Assembly: GCA_022709755.1 (NCBI GenBank)
Contig: JAKLIF010000004.1
Location: forward strand, 62,001 to 126,000
DNA length: 64,000 bases
Reading direction: 5' to 3'
DNA from: Elusimicrobiota bacterium
Lineage (GTDB): Bacteria; Elusimicrobiota; Elusimicrobia; FEN-1173; JAKLIF01
A program made the translations under genes and the position numbers. Within the stretch, counting starts at the first letter, position 1. Every line of letters begins with the position of its first letter. This document shows, one piece after another, positions 34,486 to 42,663 of the stretch. The notes under the pieces were generated by a model, which had not been told where the DNA came from, searched no databases, and saw only the letters and a program-made list of their open reading frames with translations.

Positions 34486-35066
34486 CCGTTCTGTCTGGCC
34501 CGTCGAAGTAGTTTCTTGACCCCCCGAAGCGGCAGTCCCACCACGTTGTCATAATCGCCCCGTATTTCCACGATGAGAGTGTCTTTTTTCTCCTGCACGG
34601 CGTAACCCCCGGCCTTGTCCCTGTTCTTCCGGGCCCAAAAAACGATCTCGTCCGGAGACAGCGGCCGCATCTTCACTCGGGATTCCCAGACCACCTGCCA
34701 CCGCCGGTCGTCGGGAACCGCCACCAGGGCCAGTCCCGTATAGACCGAATGCCACGTCCCCGACAAGCGGCGCAACATGGTCTCCGCCTGCCGGAGGGAA
34801 GACGGTTTCCCCAGGATCCGTCCCCGGCAATAGACGATGGTATCGGCTCCGAGGACCAACCCGCCGGACAACCCCCGGGCGGTGGAGAGGGCCTTTCCCA
34901 ACGCCATCCGAGAGACCCATTTACCGGGAGTGCCGCGCGCGCGGCGAGGTTCACGGAACCGGCCCGGCCGGATGCGAAAAGGGATATCGAGCGCCTGGAT
35001 CAGACGCCGCCGACGGGGAGACGCCGAGGCCAAGATGAACGGGAGTTCTTGCGGACGAGCCGGCAC
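34440..35066 (-). CDS. maf: Maf-like nucleotide pyrophosphatase
   Basis: 208 aa from GTG. Hydrolyses non-canonical or modified NTPs (dTTP/UTP or m5UTP/m7GTP type). Motifs: FILASASPRRRRLIQ at the N-terminus, GLVLGADTIVYCRGRILGKP (catalytic Asp), DKAGGYAVQEKKDTLI and GDYDNVVGLPLRGVKKLL. The start lies 5 bp after the cutA stop. The C-terminal 15 codons overlap the opposing SurA_N-like gene. With RdgB this is a second house-cleaning pyrophosphatase in the window. Confidence 0.92.
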   Translation of the reverse strand: MPARPQELPFILASASPRRRRLIQALDIPFRIRPGRFREPRRARGTPGKWVSRMALGKALSTARGLSGGLVLGADTIVYCRGRILGKPSSLRQAETMLRRLSGTWHSVYTGLALVAVPDDRRWQVVWESRVKMRPLSPDEIVFWARKNRDKAGGYAVQEKKDTLIVEIRGDYDNVVGLPLRGVKKLLRRARQNGYAPSPRRSHLSMKT

Positions 35067-35071
35067 GGTTC

Positions 35072-35404
35072 TTATCGGAGGGATTCGCTCACCCAGTCCA
35101 GATAGTCTTTATGCCCGGACAGGACGGGGAGGGCGATGATTTCCGGCACGCTGTAGGAATGGGCCGAACGGACCGCGGCGATCAACCGCTTCATCCGTGA
35201 GGATTCAGTCTTCATGATCAAAAGGATCTCCGGGGAGGTCTCGATCCGGCCTTTCCACCGATAGAGGGACCGGACTCCGGGAACGATGTTCACGCACGCC
35301 GCCAGTTTTTTTCCGACGACGAGCCGGGAGACCTTCTCCGCCTCCCGCCGTGACGAGACGGTGACGAATACGACGGCATATTTTCCTCGGGGTGTCTGGG
35401 GCAA
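35072..35404 (-). CDS. cutA: CutA1-like protein
   Basis: 110 aa. Trimeric ferredoxin-like fold; AVVFVTVSSRREAEKVSRLV, LAACVNIVPGVRSLYRWKG, EILLIMKTESSRMKRLI and PEIIALPVLSGHKDYLDWV cover the whole family pattern. It was linked genetically to divalent-cation tolerance, but its biochemical role is unsettled. The start appears to be TTG at 35404, two bases after the preceding stop triplet, without a Shine-Dalgarno site, so coupled translation from the HD-GYP gene is likely. Confidence 0.92.
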   Translation of the reverse strand: MPQTPRGKYAVVFVTVSSRREAEKVSRLVVGKKLAACVNIVPGVRSLYRWKGRIETSPEILLIMKTESSRMKRLIAAVRSAHSYSVPEIIALPVLSGHKDYLDWVSESLR

Positions 35405-35407
35405 GGT

Positions 35408-37087
35408 TTATTTCAGGAGGTTCTTCAGTTTCCCTTTTCGGTAACCGCGGATGAAGGCCTCCACGCACGCCGGATCGAATTGAACGCCGGCCAGCGTGGC
35501 CATCTCCTTCAAGGCGACATCGTCGGGAAGGCCCTTCCGGTAGGGGCGGTCGGACGTCATGGCTTCGAACGTGCTGGACACGGCGATGATCCGCGCGGCG
35601 ACGGGGATATTCTCCCCCGAAAGCCGGTCCGGATATCCTTTGCCGTCCCACCGTTCCTGATAGTGCCGGATGCCGGGAATGGCGGAACGCAATTGGCGGA
35701 TCGGGGACAATATCTCCGCGCCGACCACGGGCACCCGCATCAGGACCTTGTATTCCTCGTCGGTCAGGTTCTCCTGCTTGTTCAGGATGCTGTCCGGCAC
35801 GGCGATCTTACCCACATCGTGCAGCAGCGCCGCCAGTTCCACATCCCGCTGGTCTTTCTCACCCAGCTTCAATTCTTCCGCGATCACCATGCAGAGTCTC
35901 CGGATGCGTTCGGTGCGGCCTCTCACAGTGGCGTCCTTGGCCTCGATGGCGTCGGCCAGGGCCCGGAGGGTGGCCATGAACAGTTCGTTGACGTCCCGAT
36001 AGAGCTGGGCTTTCTGGATGGCCATGGCGCCGTAGGACGAGAGTGTGGCGAAGATCTGAGCGTCCATGTCGTTGAACTCGCCGCCGCCCTTCTTGTTGAT
36101 GGCTTCGGCCACTCCGATGAGCCGTCCTTCCGTCTTGATGGGAACGGCCAGGATGGATTTGGTCACGAACCCGGACGATTTGTCCGCCTTCTTGGAGAAC
36201 CGCGGGTCCTTGGATACGTCGGGGATGAGGAGCGTCTCGCCCCGGTCGGCCACCCATCCGGCGATCCCCTCGCCCTTCTTGAGGTAGACCTTCTTCATCT
36301 CCTCCTTCTTCACGCCGGTCGCGGCGGCGAAATAGAGTTGGCCCAGTTCGTCGTCCATCAGGAGGATGCTGGAGGCCTCCGCGTCCACCAGTTGGACGCC
36401 CATGGTCATCAGGTTGTCGAGGGTGATGTCGAGGGAGAGACTGCTGTTCACGATCTCGAGGGATTTGAGGAGCAGGTTCAGTTGTTGGACCTGGCTACTG
36501 CTCTGGCTGCGCAAGCGGTGGGCTTCCAAGACCAGGGCGATCGGGTTCGACAGGGTGGTGACGAGCGACAGATCCTGCGGAGAGAAGACGGACCCGGCCG
36601 GTTGCTTATTGAACAGTTCCAAAACCCCGACCACGCAATCGTCCATCTGAAGAGGGACGGCCAGGAGGTCCTTGACCTCGTATTTCATGGAGGCCGCGAG
36701 GTCTTTCTTGAACACCGTGTCGCCGTTGATGTTCGGCAACAGGACGGGTTCCCCGGAGATATAGATCTGGCCGGCGATCCCGTCCATGATCCCGAGGTGG
36801 ACGCCCTTGAGCCGCTCCTCCATCTCGACGAGCTGCTGCGGCGACAGGCTGGTCGAATGGGACATGAAGATCCGGAACTCGTTGTTGGCCGGGACCGGCA
36901 CAAGGATCAACCCGGCGTCCGCCTGAGACAGCTCCACGACCTTCTTCAGGACGTTGCTGAGGACTTTCTCGTAATCGTCGATGGAACGGATGAAATTGCT
37001 GACCTGGAGGATGGCGGAGACCTGATATTCCATCGCCCTCAGACTTGAAAACAGCAGTTCGCCGCTCTGTGATTTCGTGTCAGCCAT
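35408..37087 (-). CDS. GAF-GAF-HD-GYP signalling protein with degenerate active site
   Basis: 559 aa. GAF 1 (about 35-185), GAF 2 (about 215-370), HD-GYP domain (about 375-555). The HD pair is kept (LAALLHDVGKIAVPDSILN) and so is ERWDGKGYPDRL. Other metal ligands of the family are changed: the usual RGHSERV is RGRTERI, the HH before ERWDG is YQ, and the usual AVAD(V)FDA is AVSSTFEA. It probably binds but may not hydrolyse cyclic di-GMP; this is inference from family knowledge. GAF domains suggest a small-ligand input. It lies 44 bp downstream of the purine operon's last gene. Confidence 0.85.
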   Translation of the reverse strand: MADTKSQSGELLFSSLRAMEYQVSAILQVSNFIRSIDDYEKVLSNVLKKVVELSQADAGLILVPVPANNEFRIFMSHSTSLSPQQLVEMEERLKGVHLGIMDGIAGQIYISGEPVLLPNINGDTVFKKDLAASMKYEVKDLLAVPLQMDDCVVGVLELFNKQPAGSVFSPQDLSLVTTLSNPIALVLEAHRLRSQSSSQVQQLNLLLKSLEIVNSSLSLDITLDNLMTMGVQLVDAEASSILLMDDELGQLYFAAATGVKKEEMKKVYLKKGEGIAGWVADRGETLLIPDVSKDPRFSKKADKSSGFVTKSILAVPIKTEGRLIGVAEAINKKGGGEFNDMDAQIFATLSSYGAMAIQKAQLYRDVNELFMATLRALADAIEAKDATVRGRTERIRRLCMVIAEELKLGEKDQRDVELAALLHDVGKIAVPDSILNKQENLTDEEYKVLMRVPVVGAEILSPIRQLRSAIPGIRHYQERWDGKGYPDRLSGENIPVAARIIAVSSTFEAMTSDRPYRKGLPDDVALKEMATLAGVQFDPACVEAFIRGYRKGKLKNLLK

Positions 37088-37131
37088 GATGTGTGAATTT
37101 TATCAAATCCATTTTATATTTTCCCATAATT

Positions 37132-37962
37132 TCAAGGGAGGCCCTTCTCCCGTTTCCCCCACCGGCATCTACGGACCAACGGACATCCTCCGCACCGAGG
37201 AGCGCTCCGGCAATGTTCCTTGCCGAGAGCCACGATCAACGCATGATATTCCCGATAGAGCGGCGCTGATTCCGGAAGACAGTTCCTGAACAGCTCTTGT
37301 ATCCGGTGATACTCATCCGTTCCGAACAGGCCGTACCGCCGTCCGAACCGCCGGGTATACGCGTCCACGACGAAACTGGCGTGGGGACCGGCGTAGAGCA
37401 CCATGGAATCAGCCGTCTCCGGCCCGATCCCGTTCAACGACAGGAGTTCTTCCCTCGCCTGAGTGAGTGGCTGAGAAAGCAACCGCCCGACATCGCCGTC
37501 CCATCGTTTCAAAAGGTGCCGACAGAATCCCTTCAGGCGCGCGGCTTTCTGACGGAAATATCCCGAGGAGCGGATCAACCCGGCCAACCGGCCGAACGGC
37601 ATCTTGGTCAAGCGCCGACAATCCACCGCCCGCTCTCCGTGCAGGCGGACCAACGCCCGTTCGACGTTGGTCCAAGCGGTGTTCTGGGTCAGGATCGCGC
37701 CCAGACATATTTCAAATCTTTCCCTCGAAGACAGCCGACCGGCTGTGCACCGCGGCAGGTACCGGGGAGAAGGGGCGCCCGGCGGCGTCACGGGCCACCA
37801 TCCCTGAGGGCCGAACCGCCTCAACAGCCGACGGTATATCCAGGAAACCTCCCGTGCAAGTCCGGTCTTTGCTTTCCGGCGGAGACGTCCGGGGGAATCG
37901 TTCCGACTGTCCGCCGACCGGCCGGGGACGGCGGCCGGGGTCGACCGCTCGTTCGATCTCAT
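37132..37962 (-). CDS. HhH-GPD DNA glycosylase, MagIII/endonuclease III-like
   Basis: 276 aa with a basic, Arg-rich N-terminal 40 residues that may be spacer. HhH-GPD core: ERFEICLGAILTQNTAWTNV, helix-hairpin-helix LLSLNGIGPETADSMVLYAG, catalytic Asp in FVVDAYTRRFGRRYGLF. The Lys of bifunctional endonuclease III (GVGRKTA) is Glu here, as in monofunctional 3-methyladenine glycosylases (MagIII). The Fe-S loop is CX5CX2CX5C (C-RSAPR-C-GG-C-PLVRR-C), one residue shorter than the usual CX6. The start overlaps the carbonic anhydrase stop as ATGA. Likely removes alkylated or deaminated bases. Confidence 0.8.
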   Translation of the reverse strand: MRSNERSTPAAVPGRSADSRNDSPGRLRRKAKTGLAREVSWIYRRLLRRFGPQGWWPVTPPGAPSPRYLPRCTAGRLSSRERFEICLGAILTQNTAWTNVERALVRLHGERAVDCRRLTKMPFGRLAGLIRSSGYFRQKAARLKGFCRHLLKRWDGDVGRLLSQPLTQAREELLSLNGIGPETADSMVLYAGPHASFVVDAYTRRFGRRYGLFGTDEYHRIQELFRNCLPESAPLYREYHALIVALGKEHCRSAPRCGGCPLVRRCRWGKREKGLP

Positions 37963-38486
37963 GCCTGGGAGATGATTTTCGAGGTTTTGACGTGCTTGTC
38001 CACGTAGACGAGATATTGTTCCGCGTTATCGCGCATCTGGCGGATCTCCTCGGGTCGGAGCGGACGGATGACCTTGGCGGGAACGCCGACGGCGAGATGT
38101 CCGGACGGGACTTTCATCCCCGGCGGGACCAGCGCGCCGGCCCCCACCATCGCTTCCTTCTCCACCACGACCCCGTCGAGGAGGATGGCCCCCATCCCGA
38201 TGAGGCAATGATCCCCGATCCGGCAACCGTGCAGGACGACCGAGTGGCCGACCGTCACCCAATTCCCCAGGACCGCCGGCAGTGTGTCGCTGGTGTGGAT
38301 CACGGTATGGTCCTGGATGTTGGTGCCTTCGCCGACGACGATCTCATCCACGTCTCCGCGAAGGACCGCGTAAGGCCAGAGGGAGGAGCGGGGACCGATC
38401 CGGACTTTGCCGACCACTTCCGCCGTGTCGTGGACGAAAGCGGTCGTGTCGATGTCGGGACGGACCCCTTCCAGTTCCCGGATCAT
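37959..38486 (-). CDS. Gamma-class carbonic anhydrase-like hexapeptide protein
   Basis: 175 aa from ATG at 38486, overlapping the OTCase stop as ATGA. Left-handed beta-helix of hexapeptide repeats. Gamma-CA residues are present: RGDVDEIVVGEGTNIQDHTV, metal His in IHTSD, VGHSVVLHGCRIGDHCLIGM (His pair) and GVPAKVIRPL. Family role: CO2/bicarbonate interconversion (gamma-CA/YrdA/PaaY group). In this operon it could process the CO2 released when carbamate decays after carbamate kinase; that is inferred from context. Confidence 0.85.
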   Translation of the reverse strand: MIRELEGVRPDIDTTAFVHDTAEVVGKVRIGPRSSLWPYAVLRGDVDEIVVGEGTNIQDHTVIHTSDTLPAVLGNWVTVGHSVVLHGCRIGDHCLIGMGAILLDGVVVEKEAMVGAGALVPPGMKVPSGHLAVGVPAKVIRPLRPEEIRQMRDNAEQYLVYVDKHVKTSKIISQA

Positions 38487-39418
38487 TTGGGTTGCTGGAG
38501 GAAGTGGACCAGAACGGCCTTCTGGATATGGAGCCGGTTCTCCGCCTGATCGAAGACGACGGACTGAGGTCCGTCGATCACCTCGTCGGTGATCTCTTCT
38601 CCCCGATGGGCGGGGAGGCAATGCATCACCACGGCGTTCTTCGGCGCGTGGGACATCAGTTTCTTGTTGATCTGGTAAGGGGTGAAGATCTTCTTCCGCT
38701 GATCCCGTTCCTCGTCCTTCCCCATGGAAGCCCAGACGTCCGTGTAGACCACAGAAGCGTCCCGCACGGCGGTCTCCGGATCCTTCTCATAGACGATCCT
38801 GCCGCCGGACAGGGCGAGCAGGGCGTCCGCCTTCTGTTTGATCTGTTTTTCGGGGAGATATCCTTCGGGACTGCAAACCACCAGAACGAACCCCATCAGG
38901 GCGGCGGCCAACATCCACGAATGGGCCACGTTGTTCCCGTCGCCGATGTAGGTCACCTGGAAATTATTGAGGTCCTCCTGCCGACGGACTTTGAATATTT
39001 CCATCATGGTCAACAGATCGCCGAGGACCTGGCACGGATGTTCCAGTTCGGTCAGTCCGCTGATGATCGGGATGGTGGCATGGCGCGCCAGTTCCGCCAC
39101 TTCCTCGTGTTTGTTCGCCCGGATCATGATGCCGGCCAGGTAGCGGGACAGAGTGCGGGCCGTGTCCGGCAGCGACTCCCCCCGTTTGATCTGCAGGTCC
39201 TGGGCGTTCAGCATCAACGGAAGTCCCCCCAGTTCGTACATGGCCACCGCGAACGAGACAGCCGTGCGGGTGGAAGGTTTCTGGAACACCATCCCGAGCG
39301 TCTTCCCCCGGAGATGGTCCGTCTGCTGACGGTTCTTCTTGAACGCCATGGCCATTTCGGCCAACTGATAAATCTCGCCTTTGTTCAGATCGGCGATGGA
39401 TAAGAGATGTTTTGTCAT
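38483..39418 (-). CDS. argF: Ornithine carbamoyltransferase-type enzyme
   Basis: 311 aa. Carbamoyl-phosphate site MVFQKPSTRTAVSFAVAM (the usual STRTR reads STRTA), ornithine/CP residues EHPCQVLGDLLTMME, the second domain YIGDGNNVAHSWMLAAA, VYTDVWASMGKDEE and VVMHCLPAHRGEEITDEVID. These fit OTCase over other carbamoyltransferases. No other arginine-biosynthesis gene is near; it sits with carbamate kinase, so a catabolic role (citrulline to carbamoyl phosphate) is possible. Its ATG overlaps the threonine synthase stop as ATGA. Confidence 0.88.
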   Translation of the reverse strand: MTKHLLSIADLNKGEIYQLAEMAMAFKKNRQQTDHLRGKTLGMVFQKPSTRTAVSFAVAMYELGGLPLMLNAQDLQIKRGESLPDTARTLSRYLAGIMIRANKHEEVAELARHATIPIISGLTELEHPCQVLGDLLTMMEIFKVRRQEDLNNFQVTYIGDGNNVAHSWMLAAALMGFVLVVCSPEGYLPEKQIKQKADALLALSGGRIVYEKDPETAVRDASVVYTDVWASMGKDEERDQRKKIFTPYQINKKLMSHAPKNAVVMHCLPAHRGEEITDEVIDGPQSVVFDQAENRLHIQKAVLVHFLQQPK

Positions 39419-40671
39419 AAGAGGTCACTCACAGTCTTTTTTAGCGATTCCAGCCGGGGTTCAATCACGGGCGGTTCCCCGACATATTTCAGGACGGCGC
39501 CCACGTCTTTCAGTCCGTTCCCTGTCAACAGACAGACGACGCGGTCTTGAACCGGCAACGTCCGTCCTTGCATGAACTTCAACAACCCGGCCACGCCGGT
39601 GGCTCCCGCCGGTTCGACGAACAGCCCGACGGTCTCCGCCAACAGCTTCTGCGCGGCCAAAATCTCCAGATCCGTCACTTCCACGGCCGACCCGCCCGTC
39701 TCTTCGACGGCCAGCACGGCGGCGGCCCCGTCGCGCGGAAGGTTCACCGAGATGGAATCCGCCAGGGTCGTGGCCTGCACCGGGATGAGCCGGACCGGCG
39801 TTCCCGCCCCCGTCCCGCGCCGGGATGCGACCGTCCGGGAGACGGAGTTGGACAGGGTGGATTGCACCGCCATGAGTTTCGGCATCCGCCGGATCCATCC
39901 CAGGGCCAGGAGGTCCCGGAACCCCTTCCAGACGCCGGACAGGATGTTCCCATCTCCGACGGGCACGAAGACCAAATCGGGGGAACGGCGCCCCAACTGT
40001 TCCCAGATCTCATAGGAGACCGTCTTCTTGCCTTCTCGGGTGAACGGATTGATCCCGGTGCTCCGGTTATACCAGCCGAACTCCCGGCAGGCTTTTCCGC
40101 AAAGGTCATAGGCGTCGTCATAGGTGCCGTCCACGGCCAAGACCCTCGCCCCGAAAATCTGCAATTGGGCGATCTTGGGTTTCGGCGCCGTCCGAGGGAC
40201 GAACACCAGCGTCTTCTGACCGAGCGCCGCGCCGAGACAGGCCAGAGAAGAACCGGCGTTCCCGGTGGAAGCACAGGCCACCAGGGACGCCTTCTCCTCG
40301 ATGGCCTTGGCCAGGACGACGGAACCCGCCCGGTCCTTGAAAGAGGCCGACGGATTGCGCGTATCGTCCTTCAAAAAGAGGTTCTTCAATCCGGCCCGAT
40401 GAGCCAGTCGCGCCGACGGAAGGAGAGGCCCGCCTCCCACCGGAAGAGGGAAATCGATCTCCCGTTTCAACGGCAAAAGCTCCCGATACCGCCAGTGCGT
40501 CCAGGGACGCCCCTCCAATTTTTTCGGTGTGACCTTTTTGCGCAGCGCCGCATGGTCGTAGACGACGTCCAGGTTCGAACCGCACGCGGGGCACCCATAG
40601 AGGGATTTTCCTCCCCCCTGTTCCTTTCCGCACGACAGACAGCGATAACCGAGGAAGCCCATGCCGGTCAC
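39415..40671 (-). CDS. thrC: Threonine synthase
   Basis: 418 aa, PLP fold type II. An N-terminal zinc ribbon (CLSCGK...CPAC, about 11-31) typical of the ThrC-2 group; PLP Lys in NPSASFKDRAGSVVLAKA, phosphate-binding ACASTGNAGSSLACLGA, VFVPVGDGNILSGVWKGF, VCLLTGNGLKD. Family role: O-phosphohomoserine to threonine. It occupies the operon position where ygeX (diaminopropionate ammonia-lyase, also PLP fold II) stands in some purine clusters, but the sequence reads as threonine synthase. It starts 4 bp after the carbamate kinase stop. Confidence 0.85.
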   Translation of the reverse strand: MTGMGFLGYRCLSCGKEQGGGKSLYGCPACGSNLDVVYDHAALRKKVTPKKLEGRPWTHWRYRELLPLKREIDFPLPVGGGPLLPSARLAHRAGLKNLFLKDDTRNPSASFKDRAGSVVLAKAIEEKASLVACASTGNAGSSLACLGAALGQKTLVFVPRTAPKPKIAQLQIFGARVLAVDGTYDDAYDLCGKACREFGWYNRSTGINPFTREGKKTVSYEIWEQLGRRSPDLVFVPVGDGNILSGVWKGFRDLLALGWIRRMPKLMAVQSTLSNSVSRTVASRRGTGAGTPVRLIPVQATTLADSISVNLPRDGAAAVLAVEETGGSAVEVTDLEILAAQKLLAETVGLFVEPAGATGVAGLLKFMQGRTLPVQDRVVCLLTGNGLKDVGAVLKYVGEPPVIEPRLESLKKTVSDLL

Positions 40672-40675
40672 AGGA

Positions 40676-41626
40676 TCAGGATCTGACGATCCTCGTCCCC
40701 GTCTTTCCCGCCAACGCCCTCTCCAACGCTTCCGGCGAGGTAATGAGCGCCTCCTGCCCTCCGCCGTCGATGAATTGCAGGCAGGCCTCCACCTTGGGTT
40801 TCATGGAACCGGCCGCGAAATGACCTTCCTTCAGGTATTTCATGGCTTCGTCGCGGGTCATCACGCTCAAAGTCTTCTGGTCGGGTTTCCCGAAATTCAG
40901 GCAGACCTGTTCGACTCCCGTGGAGATGATGAAGAGGTCGGCGCCGATCTCCTTGGCCAGGATGGCCGAGGCATAATCCTTGTCGATGACGGCGGCCACG
41001 CCTTTCAACCGGCCCTGGTCGTCCCGCACGACGGGGATTCCCCCGCCGCCGGCGGCCACCACGACGACCCCTCGTTCAACCAGGTCCTGGATGGCCTTGC
41101 TTTCGATGACGCGGACCGGTTTCGGGGACGGCACCACGCGGCGCCATCCTCGGCCCGAATCCTCCACCATGCTCCATTTCTCATGAGCCATGCGCTCGTC
41201 CGCCTGTTCCTTCTTGTAGAAAGGTCCGATGGGTTTGGTGGGTTTCTGAAAAGCCGGATCGCTGGATTCCACCAGCGTCTGGGTCACGACGGTCACGACG
41301 GATTTCCGCAATCCCCGGATCCACAGTTCGTTCTGCATGGCTTGCTGGATCTGATAACCGATGGCTCCCTGGGTGTCGGCCCCGATGGAGTCCAGCGGGA
41401 CCTCGTGCAAGATGCCGCGGGAATATTCCGAACGCAGCAGGATGAATCCGACTTGCGGTCCGTTCCCGTGCGTGATGACGACGCGATGCCCCGCCTCGAT
41501 CAGTTCGGCGATGAACTTGGACGTCTCGCAGACGCAGGAATACTGATCCTCGACTTTCTGATGTTTGGCATCCTTGATGAGGGAATTCCCCCCGATGGCG
41601 ATCACAAGCGTTTTCATTTTCGACAT
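40676..41626 (-). CDS. arcC: Carbamate kinase
   Basis: 316 aa from ATG at 41626 with GAGGA 8 nt upstream; the much longer open frame upstream belongs to the previous gene's DNA in another frame. Amino-acid kinase fold: VIAIGGNSLI, VVITHGNGPQVGFILLRSE, LDSIGADTQGAIGYQIQQAM, VVVAAGGGGIPVV, VAAVIDKDYASAILAKEIGA, HFAAGSMKPKVEACLQFI. It makes ATP from carbamoyl phosphate and ADP, releasing carbamate. With two carbamoyltransferases in the same operon it is the likely energy-conserving step of the pathway. Confidence 0.95.
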   Translation of the reverse strand: MSKMKTLVIAIGGNSLIKDAKHQKVEDQYSCVCETSKFIAELIEAGHRVVITHGNGPQVGFILLRSEYSRGILHEVPLDSIGADTQGAIGYQIQQAMQNELWIRGLRKSVVTVVTQTLVESSDPAFQKPTKPIGPFYKKEQADERMAHEKWSMVEDSGRGWRRVVPSPKPVRVIESKAIQDLVERGVVVVAAGGGGIPVVRDDQGRLKGVAAVIDKDYASAILAKEIGADLFIISTGVEQVCLNFGKPDQKTLSVMTRDEAMKYLKEGHFAAGSMKPKVEACLQFIDGGGQEALITSPEALERALAGKTGTRIVRS

Positions 41627-42663
41627 AGTTCCAGTCCTCGTTCTTTCTTCATGGATTGACAGACAAAATCGGCCAGGAGTTGGTGTCCCGTCTCGTTCAG
41701 ATACGGGGAGTCGACCTCCACCAGATGATAGAGCGGATGCGGGGTGGCCAAAGAGGCGGAAGCGTCCCAGAACGGGATCGATTGGGCCCGGCAGGCCATC
41801 TCCAACGCGTCCCGGCGGACGACGTCCTCGGGGGCGGGCTCGATCTCGTGATACCGGTCCAGGCGGGGCACATAGAGCACGATGAGCCTGAAGCCGTGAA
41901 GCTTGGCCAACGCGCCCCCCTGTTGGATGACCGCATTGGCTTTCCCCTGGATGGCCGGCGGGATTCGGGACTCCGATCCGCTCTCCTCGGCAGCATAGGC
42001 CTCGGCGACCCAAAAACCGGTCCGGACATGTTGTTGATACCGGGGGCTCCGGGCCTTCTTGCGGAACGACGCCTGCATGAAATACCGCGCCACCAGACTC
42101 TTCTCCCGGAGCGAGTTCTTCAGGCGCGCCATATGGGACAACATGAAGGGAGGCAACGTCTCGAAATCGTCGGACGAGACCATCCACAAGACCACATCCG
42201 GACGGAACGGGACCACCCGCGTCTCCATCCACCGGAGTTCCTGGTCCGCGTTATACGCGTTGACCGACGCGTTGATCACCTCGCAGCCGGGAACGAGCCG
42301 AGTCTTCATCCTCTCCGTAAAAACGGCGGAGCGGGAGACCCCCCGTCCGAACGCCTGGGCGTCCCCGACGACGATGAGGCGCCGGCACCCCGCCGGCTTT
42401 TCCGCGGGGTAGTCGTCGTCGCGGAACCCCGCGCTGTTCAGCCGGACGTCCGCGCTGTTCAACACCCCCTCGACGGAGGGGATGGGCTCGAACCGAAGGA
42501 GCGGATCCGCGCTGTCCCGGTAGATCAGGACGTCGTGTTCCACGCGGCGCAACTTCCATTCGGCGAACCCGAAGGCAAAAACCCCCAACAAGACCGTCGA
42601 GCTCACGATGAGCCCGACGATCTTGGGGTTGATCTTGAACTTTTTCTCTTCGACCTTGGTCAA
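41614..42663 (-). CDS. Membrane-anchored SGNH/GDSL-like hydrolase
   Basis: 349 aa from a TTG that overlaps the YgeW-like stop as TTGA. One N-terminal membrane helix (about 11-33, IVGLIVSSTVLLGVFAFGF). The extracytoplasmic SGNH-like domain has RLIVVGDAQAFGRGVSRSAV (block I, with the nucleophile Ser apparently replaced: usual GDSxxxG reads GDAQAFG), VINASVNAYNADQELR (block II-like), VVLWMVSSDDF (block III-like) and YLNETGHQLLADFV (block V, usual DxxH reads ETGH). Missing Ser and altered DxxH suggest it is not a normal esterase. Its place inside a purine operon is unexplained. Confidence 0.6.
   Translation of the reverse strand: MTKVEEKKFKINPKIVGLIVSSTVLLGVFAFGFAEWKLRRVEHDVLIYRDSADPLLRFEPIPSVEGVLNSADVRLNSAGFRDDDYPAEKPAGCRRLIVVGDAQAFGRGVSRSAVFTERMKTRLVPGCEVINASVNAYNADQELRWMETRVVPFRPDVVLWMVSSDDFETLPPFMLSHMARLKNSLREKSLVARYFMQASFRKKARSPRYQQHVRTGFWVAEAYAAEESGSESRIPPAIQGKANAVIQQGGALAKLHGFRLIVLYVPRLDRYHEIEPAPEDVVRRDALEMACRAQSIPFWDASASLATPHPLYHLVEVDSPYLNETGHQLLADFVCQSMKKERGLELCRK

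Noticed and set aside
39415-40671. YgeX (diaminopropionate ammonia-lyase) assignment
   Set aside because: The N-terminal zinc ribbon and the SASFKDRA and GNGLKD motifs fit threonine synthase better.
41627-42232. N-terminal extension of carbamate kinase
   Set aside because: The family start and a Shine-Dalgarno site lie at 41626; the upstream codons are out-of-frame DNA of the SGNH gene.
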